The notes under the pieces were generated by a model. That model searched no databases. It was not told the origin of the DNA and saw only the letters and a list, made by a program, of their open reading frames with translations. A DNA stretch of 64,000 bases. Origin: Persicitalea sp963716085 (GTDB lineage Bacteria > Bacteroidota > Bacteroidia > Cytophagales > Spirosomataceae). The stretch lies in NCBI GenBank assembly GCA_963716085.1, contig OY970288.1, positions 3,162,001 through 3,226,000 on the forward strand, given 5' to 3'. The first letter of the stretch is position 1, and each line of letters starts with the position of its first letter. Position numbers and translations under genes: made by a program. Below are positions 42,059 through 50,575 of the stretch, in pieces.

Positions 42059-42988
42059 ATGAAAAATAGGATTCGCTTTACCGCTATGCGACTTTTCAAC
42101 CCTTACGCATTCAGTTTATTGGCTCTTTTCTCCATCGGCATATTGGCCGAAGGCTGTTCGTCCAGTAATACTTCCAGCACCAGATCGGCCGAGGGCGACA
42201 AAAGGCCGCTGGTCGTCTTCGTGGCGGGCGATCACGAGTACAGCGGCGAGGGGACGTTGCCCATTGTGGCGGCGGAGCTGGAAAAAAACTACGGAATGCG
42301 GACGAAAGTCATCTACTCGACTCCCGATCAGAACAGCGAAGAGAATATTCCCGGTCTTGACATCCTGCGTGAGGCCGACCTGGCGGTTTTCTTCCTGCGC
42401 TGGCGTCGGCTGCCTAAGGATCAGTTGGCCTACATGGACGAGTACCTGAAATCCGGCAAGCCCGTGATGGGTTTTCGCACCAGTTCGCACGCCTTCAACT
42501 ACCCCAAGGGCCACGAGCTGGAGGCCTGGAATGCCTTCGGCGAGCGCGCTTTCGGATCGCCTCCCGGCTGGGGCGGCGTGGCAAAGCACTCACACTACGG
42601 CCACGAAAGCACCACCGATGTCAGCATCATTCCGGCGGCAGCCAAGCACCCCATCCTGACGGGCGTCGATCCCGAATTCCACGTGGCATCCTGGCTGTAC
42701 AAAGTGCTGCCCGACTATCCCACAAAAGGGGCCGAGTGGCTGCTGATGGGGAAGTCGGTCAATCCCAATTCCACGCCCGCCATCGACCAGCCCGTTGCCT
42801 GGACGTACACCAATCCCGAGGGTGCAAGGACGTTTTTCACTACCATCGGTCACCCGGAAGATTTTCGGGTCGAAGCGTTTCAACGGCTGGTCGTGAACGC
42901 CATCCACTGGGAGCTGGGCAAGCCCGTTCCCAGGACGTGGAAGGGCAAGATGGACATCCAGGTACCGTACCGGGGGATCGTGAACTGA
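42059..42988 (+). CDS. ThuA-domain protein
   Basis: A 309-residue protein with a membrane-targeting N-terminus and a possible lipobox (GILAEGCSS). The ThuA-like glutamine-amidotransferase fold follows: PLVVFVAGDHEYSGEGTL, VIYSTPDQNSEENIPGL, AVFFLRWRRLP, GFRTSSHAFNYP, and GARTFFTTIGHPEDFRVEAFQRLVVNAIHW. ThuA proteins occur in disaccharide and trehalose-use loci; the exact activity is unproven. The ATG at 42059 is preferred; 42086 is another possibility. Confidence 0.85.
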   Translation: MKNRIRFTAMRLFNPYAFSLLALFSIGILAEGCSSSNTSSTRSAEGDKRPLVVFVAGDHEYSGEGTLPIVAAELEKNYGMRTKVIYSTPDQNSEENIPGLDILREADLAVFFLRWRRLPKDQLAYMDEYLKSGKPVMGFRTSSHAFNYPKGHELEAWNAFGERAFGSPPGWGGVAKHSHYGHESTTDVSIIPAAAKHPILTGVDPEFHVASWLYKVLPDYPTKGAEWLLMGKSVNPNSTPAIDQPVAWTYTNPEGARTFFTTIGHPEDFRVEAFQRLVVNAIHWELGKPVPRTWKGKMDIQVPYRGIVN

Positions 42989-43550
42989 ATACTTTGGATG
43001 CATTTGCCAAGACGGCGCAGTTTCACGTTATGACACCGCTGGCCACCAGCCTTTTTCATCCGCTCATCCTGCTCTTTATGCATAAAAGCTGGCAGGATCA
43101 TAACACATCGCTGCGGGCGGGGTGGCGGAACTCCTTCCTGGTGAGTTGGCTGGCCCCGGTATCGTACACCACCGCTCTGCTACTCACGCTGGTCAGTGTG
43201 CGACTCAGTTACGTACCGTTTGGTCATCGTTCCCCTTTGCTACATGGTCAGGAGTGGGGTGGTTGCCCTACCACCACCCTTTGGCGAAAGAAGATTGGCG
43301 ACCGATGAAGAAATTGAACTATTCCAATAAAATGCTGAAACCATTTCAATTTTTCCTTCAAAACCCTTTTGTCTTTTGGCTTCATTCGCTAATTTAGTCG
43401 ATAGATGAAAGGGTTGGCAGACGGGTATGATTATTTTATAGGTCTCCCGTGATCCTCTCCCGCCTGACTGAACTCAAGCTTCTGCTTCTTATTTCTTTGA
43501 AGACAGCCCTTTTAAAGAGCCACAGGTCTTTCCACAAATTGTTTCCCTGT
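42989..43550. other. 562-bp stretch without a convincing gene
   Basis: An ORF from ATG 43030 to 43308 (92 codons) has two hydrophobic stretches (ATSLFHPLILLFMH and WLAPVSYTTALLLTLVSV) but then a composition unlike protein (GHRSPLLHGQEWGGCPTTTL) and no family resemblance; it may be a remnant. The rest is the AT-rich leader of the efflux operon. No canonical TAnnTTTG promoter was found. Confidence 0.35.
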
Positions 43551-44663
43551 ATGAAATCGATATTGAATTATTTCCTGATTGCTGCGCTGGTAGCGGGTTG
43601 CACCGCCGAGAGCAAAGAAGACTCCGCTAAACGAGCCAACCGTAGCACTGTGCAAGAGCTGCCCGTATTACAATTGAAGCAGCAAACCACCGACCTCCAG
43701 CGCGAATACGTGGGGCAGATCAATGCCAACCGCAATGTGGAGATTTATGCCCGTGTGAAAGGCTACCTGGAACAGATATACGTGGATGAAGGTGAAGGAG
43801 TCAGAAAGGGCCAAACGCTGTTTCGTATCAATGATGAAGAATATAAAGTAGAAAGCGCCAAGGCCAAAGCATTGATGCAAAGCGCCATCGCCGAAGCCAA
43901 AGCGGCCGAGCTGGAAGTGAGCCGCCTGAAGCTTTTAGTGGATAAAAAGATTATCTCCAACATCGAGTGGGAAGTAGCGGAGGCCAACCTGCTCGCGGCT
44001 CGTGCCAACATCGAGCAAGCCAGCGCGGCGCAGACCAACGCAGACATCCACCTGGCCCGCACCCGGATTCGGGCACCTTTCGGCGGAGCAATTAACCGAA
44101 TACCCTACAAATCGGGAAGTTTGATCGACGAGGGCACACAACTCACCACGCTCTCGGATACCCGAAATGTGTATGTGTACTTCAAGGTTTCCGAGAACGA
44201 GTACCTTGAATTCATCAAGGCCCAGCGCGATAACATTGGTGGCAATGGCGGCGTGGTTCGCCTCGAGCTGGCCGATGGTTCGCTCTTCCCCGAAAAAGGT
44301 CAGATTCAAACGATGGAAGGTGAGTTCGACGCCAGTACGGGCTCGATTGCCTTCCGGGCGCAGTTTCCCAATCCCAAAGGTCTGCTCAAGCACGGCTCTT
44401 CGGGCAACATTCTGCTGACCAACACCGTCAGCGATGCTATCCTGGTGCCACAGAAGGCGGTTTTCGAGATTCAAGACAAAAGCTATGTTTATGTCGTGGA
44501 CAGCGCCAATCAGGTGAGCATGAGAAGCTTTGTCCCAAAATCCCGCTTCGATCAATATTACGTGGTTCGTTCGGGACTGGTACCCGGCAACCGCATTGTG
44601 TACGAAGGCATTCAGTCGTTGAAAGACGGCATGAAGATTAAGCCCAAGCCCGCAACGTTATGA
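43551..44663 (+). CDS. RND efflux periplasmic adaptor lipoprotein
   Basis: A 370-residue membrane-fusion protein. The lipobox AALVAGC marks a lipoprotein; then a lipoyl half (EIYARVKGYLEQIYVDEGEGVRKGQTLFRIN), an alpha-hairpin of two long helices (about 95-165), the second lipoyl half (TRIRAPFGGAINRIPYKSGSLI), a beta-barrel and a membrane-proximal domain (ILVPQKAVFEI). It links the inner-membrane pump to the outer-membrane channel encoded next. The ATG at 43551 gives the proper signal; the frame extends upstream to 43449 without one. Confidence 0.93.
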   Translation: MKSILNYFLIAALVAGCTAESKEDSAKRANRSTVQELPVLQLKQQTTDLQREYVGQINANRNVEIYARVKGYLEQIYVDEGEGVRKGQTLFRINDEEYKVESAKAKALMQSAIAEAKAAELEVSRLKLLVDKKIISNIEWEVAEANLLAARANIEQASAAQTNADIHLARTRIRAPFGGAINRIPYKSGSLIDEGTQLTTLSDTRNVYVYFKVSENEYLEFIKAQRDNIGGNGGVVRLELADGSLFPEKGQIQTMEGEFDASTGSIAFRAQFPNPKGLLKHGSSGNILLTNTVSDAILVPQKAVFEIQDKSYVYVVDSANQVSMRSFVPKSRFDQYYVVRSGLVPGNRIVYEGIQSLKDGMKIKPKPATL

Positions 44664-44754
44664 GGTGTTAGGTTATTGGGTTGTTGGGCATTAGCTTCTT
44701 TTGCGTGTCTAACAATTTACACCCAATAACGCCCCAGGATACCCCGGTAACACC
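44664..44754. repeat. Nested inverted repeat between adaptor and pump genes
   Basis: GGTGTTA (44664-44670) pairs with TAACACC (44748-44754), and inside it GTTATTGGGT (44672-44681) pairs with ACCCAATAAC (44721-44730), leaving a 39-base loop. It follows the adaptor stop by a base and precedes the pump ATG by 26 bp; it could form an mRNA structure that adjusts expression of the pump. Confidence 0.6.
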
Positions 44755-44780
44755 TAACAAATCAATACCTAACAATCCTT

Positions 44781-47700
44781 ATGTTCGACATTTTTATTAA
44801 GCGACCCGTTCTGTCGCTGGTTATTTCCCTGGTATTTCTATTGTTGGGAGGTCTGGCGCTGATCGGCCTTCCCATCACCCAATTTCCCGAAATTGTTCCG
44901 CCGTCGGTGACGGTAACGACCAACTACGTCGGTGCCAACGCCGAGGTGTGTACCAAGGCAGTGGCCACACCGCTCGAGCGGGCCATCAATGGCGTGCCGG
45001 GCATGACTTACATGACCTCAGTGTCCACCAACAGCGGCATGACGCTCATCACCGTTTTCTTCCAAGTGGGCACCGATCCCGACCTGGCGGCAGTGAACGT
45101 GCAGAACCGCGTGCAGGCGGTGATCGACGAGCTCCCCGAGGAAGTCATCAAAGCGGGCGTGATCACCGAAAAGGAGGTAAACTCCATGCTCCTCTACCTC
45201 GATATATACAGTACCGACTCCACGGTAGGCGAAAAATTCGTCTATAACTTCGCCGACATCAACGTGCTGGCCGAGCTCAAACGCATCGACGGCGTGGGTT
45301 TTGCCGAAATCATGGGCCACCGCGATTACTCCATGCGGGTCTGGTTAAAGCCCGAGCGCATGGTAAGCTATAAGGTTTCGACCGATGAGGTGATCGGGGC
45401 CATCCGCGCTCAGAACGTCGAGGCTGCGCCGGGAAAGTCAGGTGTGGGTTCGGGCAAGATTGCGCCGCCCCTGCAGTATGTGCTGCGCTATACCGGCAAA
45501 ATGTTCGAGCCGGAACAATACGAAAACATTGTGATTCGCTCCGAGGAAAACGGCTCCATTTTGAAACTCAAGGATGTGGCGGAGGTCGAGTTCGGTTCGC
45601 TGGATTACGACATGGCCTCAAAATCCGATGGTCGGCCGTCAGCCTCCATCATGCTCAAGCAGCGGCCCGGTTCCAATGCTCGCGAGGTGATCGCCAATGT
45701 CAAGAAGCGCGTCGCCGAGTTGGAGGAAGAGACTTTCCCGCCCGGCATGACCTATACCGTTTCGTATGATGTTTCGCGCTTCCTGGATGCGTCCATCAGT
45801 GAGGTGGTCAGGACCCTTTTCGAGGCATTTCTGCTGGTCTTTCTGATCGTCTATCTGTTTTTGCAGGATTTCCGCTCCACGCTCATCCCGGCCTTAGCCG
45901 TTCCGGTGGCGCTGATCGGTACGTTTGCCTTCATGCAGTTGCTGGGTTTTTCCATCAATCTCTTGACGCTCTTCGCCCTGGTACTCGCCATCGGTATCGT
46001 GGTGGACAACGCCATCGTGGTCGTTGAGGCTGTCCACGCCAAGATGGCCGAAAAACACATGGGGCCGCGCGAGGCGACTTTTGCCGCCATGAAGGAAATC
46101 AGCGGGGCGATTATCGCTATCACGTTGGTAATGTCGGCGGTGTTCGTGCCCGTGGCTTTTATGTCGGGGCCGGTGGGCGTATTCTATCGACAGTTTTCGC
46201 TCACACTGGCCATTTCCATCGTGATTTCAGGCATCAACGCCCTGACGCTGACGCCCGCCCTTTGTGCCCTTTTGCTCAAAGACACCCACGGTGAGAAGTC
46301 AAAAAAGAGTTGGCTGGACAAATTCTTTGCGGGCTTTAACCGAGGTTACGACGCAGTCTCCAACCGCTACAAGGGTCTGATCGGAGCCATCGCAGGACGA
46401 CGGGTCGTCACGATCGGACTGCTTTTGGCCTTTATCGCGGCAACCATCGGGCTTAGCACCATCCTGCCTTCGGGTTTTATTCCTACCGAGGATCAGGGCG
46501 TGCTTTATGTCAATGTGACCACGCCCGCCGGGGCCACCATCGAGCGCACCGAGGCCGTGCTGGACGCCGTGCAAGTGGCCGCCGCCAACATCGAGGAGGT
46601 CGAATCGGTTTCCACCCTGTCGGGCTACAGCCTGCTGACCGAATCCGACGGGGCGTCATACGGCATGGGCATGATCAATCTCAAGCCCTGGGACGAGCGC
46701 AGTCTGTCGGTGGACGGACTCATCGAGCGGATGCAGCAGGAAACGAAAAATATCTACGACGCCAACATCGAGTTTTTCCCACCACCCGCCGTGCCGGGTT
46801 TTGGTAATTCGAGCGGCTTCGAATTACGGCTCCTCGACAAAACGGGCAGTGGCAATTTCCAGCAAACCGCCGAAGTCGCCAACGAATTCATCGCTAACCT
46901 GCGGGAAGCACCGGCTATCAATGGCGCTTTCACCAACTTCGACGCCAATTTTCCGCAGTACCTGATCCACGTGGATCAGGACGTGGCCGCCAAGAAAGGG
47001 GTAACCGTCGAGGACGCCATGAGCACGCTGCAAACGCTTGTCGGTAGCTACTACACGTCTAATTTCATCCGCTTCGGGCAGATGTATAAGGTCATGGTGC
47101 AGGCTCACCCGCGCTACCGTACTGATCCTGAGGATATCCTGAATATGTTCGTCAAGAACGATCAGGGCGAGATGGTGTCCTACTCTACCTTCATCCGCCT
47201 TGAACGAGTGTACGGCCCCGAGCAACTGACGCGCTACAATATGTTCACCTCCGCCTTGATTAGCGGTGAACCCACCGCAGGATTCAGTAGCGGCGATGCC
47301 ATCCGGGCGGTGGAAGAAATCGCCAACAAGACTCTGCCAAAAGGGTTTTCTTACGAATGGTCGGGGATGACGCGGGAAGAAATTGCCTCGGGCGATCAGG
47401 CGATCTATATCTTCATCGTCTGTCTGATCTTTGTTTATTTGCTACTGGCAGCTCAGTACGAAAGTTTCCTGCTGCCGCTCCCCGTACTTCTTTCGCTGCC
47501 TACCGGTATTTTTGGCGCGTTCCTGGCCCTGAAACTACTGGGCTTGGAAAACAATATCTACGCCCAGGTGTCGCTCGTGATGCTCATCGGTCTTTTGGGC
47601 AAAAACGCGATCCTGATCGTAGAGTATGCCATCTTGCGCCAGAAGGAAGGCCTCTCGGTGCTGGAAGCGGTGAAGGAAGGGGCCACCGAGCGACTCCGTC

Positions 47701-47951
47701 CCATCCTGATGACCTCGTTTGCTTTCATTGCGGGACTGATTCCGCTTACGATCGCTACCGGAGCGGGCGCGCTCGGCAACCGCTCCATTGGTACGGCGGC
47801 GGCGGGCGGCATGTTCATTGGGACGCTGTTCGGCGTGATTCTGATTCCCGGTTTGTACTTTTTGTTTGCCAGTATTGGTGAGAAGAAGGAAAAGAAGGAC
47901 GAACCGATCACCGAGAAGGCAAGACCAGAGATTGAGGAGAGTTTTAGTTAA
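44781..47951 (+). CDS. RND multidrug efflux permease (HAE1/AcrB type)
   Basis: A 1056-residue proton-driven pump, normal length for the family. Twelve membrane helices in the 1+5+1+5 pattern; first helix in FIKRPVLSLVISLVFLLLGG; two large periplasmic loops; proton-relay Asp in ALVLAIGIVVDNAIVVVEAV (helix 4); second half with LLGKNAILIVEYA. Together with the adaptor and channel genes on either side it forms a tripartite exporter of hydrophobic drugs or metabolites. A truncated TetR relative is found just beyond the operon. Confidence 0.95.
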   Translation: MFDIFIKRPVLSLVISLVFLLLGGLALIGLPITQFPEIVPPSVTVTTNYVGANAEVCTKAVATPLERAINGVPGMTYMTSVSTNSGMTLITVFFQVGTDPDLAAVNVQNRVQAVIDELPEEVIKAGVITEKEVNSMLLYLDIYSTDSTVGEKFVYNFADINVLAELKRIDGVGFAEIMGHRDYSMRVWLKPERMVSYKVSTDEVIGAIRAQNVEAAPGKSGVGSGKIAPPLQYVLRYTGKMFEPEQYENIVIRSEENGSILKLKDVAEVEFGSLDYDMASKSDGRPSASIMLKQRPGSNAREVIANVKKRVAELEEETFPPGMTYTVSYDVSRFLDASISEVVRTLFEAFLLVFLIVYLFLQDFRSTLIPALAVPVALIGTFAFMQLLGFSINLLTLFALVLAIGIVVDNAIVVVEAVHAKMAEKHMGPREATFAAMKEISGAIIAITLVMSAVFVPVAFMSGPVGVFYRQFSLTLAISIVISGINALTLTPALCALLLKDTHGEKSKKSWLDKFFAGFNRGYDAVSNRYKGLIGAIAGRRVVTIGLLLAFIAATIGLSTILPSGFIPTEDQGVLYVNVTTPAGATIERTEAVLDAVQVAAANIEEVESVSTLSGYSLLTESDGASYGMGMINLKPWDERSLSVDGLIERMQQETKNIYDANIEFFPPPAVPGFGNSSGFELRLLDKTGSGNFQQTAEVANEFIANLREAPAINGAFTNFDANFPQYLIHVDQDVAAKKGVTVEDAMSTLQTLVGSYYTSNFIRFGQMYKVMVQAHPRYRTDPEDILNMFVKNDQGEMVSYSTFIRLERVYGPEQLTRYNMFTSALISGEPTAGFSSGDAIRAVEEIANKTLPKGFSYEWSGMTREEIASGDQAIYIFIVCLIFVYLLLAAQYESFLLPLPVLLSLPTGIFGAFLALKLLGLENNIYAQVSLVMLIGLLGKNAILIVEYAILRQKEGLSVLEAVKEGATERLRPILMTSFAFIAGLIPLTIATGAGALGNRSIGTAAAGGMFIGTLFGVILIPGLYFLFASIGEKKEKKDEPITEKARPEIEESFS

Positions 47952-47966
47952 AATTGACCGCTGAAA

Positions 47967-49415
47967 ATGCCATCGACCCATAAGATTTTATACAAAAAAA
48001 TACCCTTTGTCATCCTTTTGCTGGGCCTCTATGGCTGCAAACTGATGACTCCCTTACCCAGGCAAACGCCGCTCCAAACGCCCCGCACCTTCCTGGAAAG
48101 AATGGACAGTGCGAGCATCGGGGGCATGAAGGTGAGTGAGTTTTTTTCTGACCCCAACCTGGTAGCCCTGATCGACACGGCGTTGGCACGCAACCAGGAC
48201 ATCGCAATGGCTTTTCAGCGCATAGAGCTGGCGCGGGCCGACCTTTGGGAACGCGAGGCGGCACTGTTGCCCAGCGTAAGTGCCGAGGCATCGGGTGGCG
48301 TACGCCGCTACGGTGAGTACACCCAGGAAGGGGTGGGTAACTTTGATACCAATTTCTCGGACAACATCAATCCCGATCAGCGCATGGGCAATCCGCTGCC
48401 TGACTATTTCGTGGGGGTTCGGAGTAGTTGGGAAGCTGACATATGGGGAAAGCTCCGCACCCGTCGCCGGGCGACGGTACTGCGCTTTATGGCGTCGGAA
48501 AAGGCTCGTCAGCTCGTCGTGACCAATATCGTGGCGGAAGTCGCTCGGCTTTATTACGATATGCTGACGTATGACAATGAACTGGAAATAATCGAGCGCA
48601 ACCGACTTTTGCAAAAGGAGGCACTCGAAACCATCGTGATCCAGAAAGAGGCGGGGCGCGCCAATGAACTGGCTGTACGACAATTTACCGCACAACTGCT
48701 CAATACACAGACGCGGGCGATCCGAATTCAGCAGCAGTCAATGGAAGCCGAGAACCGCATCAATCTTCTACTGGGCCGCTACACCCAGCCCATCGCCCGG
48801 GGTGCCCCCATTCTGGATCAGGAACTGCCCGCCCGGATTGGGGTAGGGATTCCGGCGCAGATGCTCCGACGCCGTCCCGATATTCAGCAGGCCGAACTGG
48901 AACTTCGCGCTTATGAATCTGAATTGCAGGCAGCCAGGCTGGCGTTTCTCCCTTCGCTGAACATTACCCCCTACCTGGGGTTCAACGCGTTCCGCAGTTC
49001 GGTTTTGTTCAATCCTGCATCCATCGCATTCGGGCTGATCGGCGGATTGACCGCCCCGCTCATCAACCGAAAGCCGCTCAGGGCCGGACAAAGAAGGGCG
49101 CAGGCGCAGGCCACGGAGGCGCTTTTCAATTATAATAAAACGGTCTTGACTGCTTACCAGGAAACGGCGCTCAACCTGCGAACCCTGGACAACATGCAGA
49201 AGATCGCGCTGCTGAAAGAAATCGAAACCACCGCGCTCCAGCAAGGCGTTTCCATTTCCAACGATCTATTTTTGGCGGGTTACGCCACCTACCTGGAAGT
49301 GATTACTGCCCAACGCTCGGTGCTGGAAGCAGAACTCGAAAGAACCACGATACAGCAGCGGCGTTTCCAAACTTTGGTGAGTTTGTACCGGTCGCTGGGT
49401 GGAGGTTGGGAGTAG
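47967..49415 (+). CDS. Outer-membrane efflux channel (TolC/NodT family)
   Basis: A 482-residue outer-membrane factor. A lipobox (LLGLYGC) replaces a plain signal peptide. Two OEP repeats follow, each with long coiled-coil helices (NQDIAMAFQRIELARADLWE; IQQAELELRAYESELQAARL) and the usual SVSAEASGG, PDYFVGVRSSWEADIWGKL, IGVGIPAQMLRRRPDI and SLNITPYLG elements. It starts 15 bp after the pump stop, so belongs to the same operon. Confidence 0.93.
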   Translation: MPSTHKILYKKIPFVILLLGLYGCKLMTPLPRQTPLQTPRTFLERMDSASIGGMKVSEFFSDPNLVALIDTALARNQDIAMAFQRIELARADLWEREAALLPSVSAEASGGVRRYGEYTQEGVGNFDTNFSDNINPDQRMGNPLPDYFVGVRSSWEADIWGKLRTRRRATVLRFMASEKARQLVVTNIVAEVARLYYDMLTYDNELEIIERNRLLQKEALETIVIQKEAGRANELAVRQFTAQLLNTQTRAIRIQQQSMEAENRINLLLGRYTQPIARGAPILDQELPARIGVGIPAQMLRRRPDIQQAELELRAYESELQAARLAFLPSLNITPYLGFNAFRSSVLFNPASIAFGLIGGLTAPLINRKPLRAGQRRAQAQATEALFNYNKTVLTAYQETALNLRTLDNMQKIALLKEIETTALQQGVSISNDLFLAGYATYLEVITAQRSVLEAELERTTIQQRRFQTLVSLYRSLGGGWE

Positions 49416-49452
49416 TTGTTTAGTTGAGAGTTGAAAATTTAGATTTTTCGTC

Positions 49453-49626
49453 TCAACTCAGGCTCCGCATCACCTGTTCTACTACATCATGAAGTTGCTG
49501 AGCGGTGGGGCGGGTTTTCGCCATGATGCGCAGGCCGTTGATGTTGCACTGCACGAAATCGGCCAGAGCATCCGCCGAAGTTTCCCATCGGGATTTGGCT
49601 CTGTACGCCCGCTGCCACCGTCCTAG
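49453..49626 (-). pseudogene. C-terminal remnant of a TetR-type regulator
   Basis: The minus strand encodes LGRWQRAYRAKSRWETSADA, LADFVQCNINGLRIMAKTRP then TAQQLHDVVEQVMRSLS and TGA, the pattern of the last helices of TetR/AcrR proteins. Upstream it runs straight into the stop codon of the VOC gene, so the DNA-binding domain is gone. It probably once regulated the adjacent efflux operon. A 7-bp inverted repeat (GAGTTGA/TCAACTC, 49428-49459) spans its end and that of the operon. Confidence 0.65.
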
Positions 49627-50018
49627 GCTCCCACAATCTCCACTCGATTTCCATCGGGATCGAGGACAACACTTTCATAATAGCCGTCACCCGTGGTGCG
49701 GGGCTCTCCAACTATCGTGTATCCATCAGCTCTCAGTATTTCGGTGAGTCGGTCGACTTCCTCCCGATTTTCCACCGACAGGGCGAAATGCGTCAAACCC
49801 AGATACTCGGCTCCTTCGGGATTGGCCTTACCGTCTATGTTGGTTTTCTGCATAATTTCCAGACGCGCCTCGCCCGCAAAGCTTAAAAAATACGATTCAA
49901 AACCTTTTCGCTGGTTGAGGTACTTCTCGTTGGCGGTCGCACCAAAGTACTTTTCATAGAATTCGCGAAGCGGTTCCAGTCGAAGGGTATAAAGGGCCAA
50001 GTGTTCGAGTCGAGCCAA
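49623..50018 (-). CDS. VOC (glyoxalase/bleomycin-resistance) family protein
   Basis: A 131-residue metalloenzyme-fold protein made of two beta-alpha-beta3 units: LEHLALYTLRLEPLREFYEKYF and LGLTHFALSVENREEVDRLTEIL. Metal-binding positions fit His5 (ARLEHLALY), Glu51-52 region (ARLEIM), His in GLTHFALS and the final Glu in DPDGNRVEIVG. Activity could be lyase, dioxygenase or antibiotic binding; unknown. Its stop abuts the TetR remnant. Confidence 0.85.
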   Translation of the reverse strand: MARLEHLALYTLRLEPLREFYEKYFGATANEKYLNQRKGFESYFLSFAGEARLEIMQKTNIDGKANPEGAEYLGLTHFALSVENREEVDRLTEILRADGYTIVGEPRTTGDGYYESVVLDPDGNRVEIVGA

Positions 50019-50575
50019 AATAGTAATGATTAGTGGTCAAATTAATTTTTATCAGCGGCTTTTTCCATTATCGACGGGTGAGCGGAGATTGCGCCCCGCC
50101 CCGGCAGCCCGGTTTCAGGGCTGTGGGTGCAGGGAGTCTCCCCTCTTCGCAGGGCTTCACCCCGCGCTGACAGATGACGCCCTTCCACACGAGTGATTGT
50201 ATTTTTTGTCAAAAACTACGCACAGCCGCCATTTATAAAAAGTTTTTGTTTAAAATTTTTAGGAAAAAACTTGGTAATACTTCCACAAAACTGTACTATT
50301 GGGAAATAATTCAGGAAGAAGCCAAGAAATTTACTGGTTAAATAAATTTATTTAAAAAATGTGTGACAATATCCTGTGAGTTCAGTCTTAACTAAACACA
50401 CACTAAAAATTCACACACTAAGAAATTTCAGCGCGCTATACACACACTCTGTCATTAGCGTCTGAAATACGGAAAGCACCTTACTCGCAAGAGTGGGTGC
50501 ATTTTAGTTTATGGTTCTTCATTGGAGTAGAGTTTTGAGCCGCTTACCTTTGCACTCCAAATCCAACCCACCCCC
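50019..50575. other. 557-bp non-coding stretch with orphan leader
   Basis: 50075-50190 is GC-rich with hairpins (CAGCCC-GGTTTCA-GGGCTG). 50190-50480 is very AT-rich, with repeated CACACAC(T) runs (about 50395-50450), and looks like the long leader of a highly expressed outer-membrane gene, though no such gene follows. The last 55 bp hold the promoter of the DUF5916 gene. No coding frame was convincing. Confidence 0.45.
50523..50552 (+). promoter_or_regulatory. Promoter of the DUF5916 gene
   Basis: TTG at 50523-50525, 19-20 bp spacer, TACCTTTG at 50545-50552. Start of the gene is 24 bp further on. The spacing equals that of the promoters at 3574 and 28709 within one base. Confidence 0.65.

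Noticed and set aside
43030..43308. 92-codon membrane protein gene
   Set aside because: Only two hydrophobic stretches, odd composition at the end and no family resemblance; kept only as a note on the non-coding stretch.
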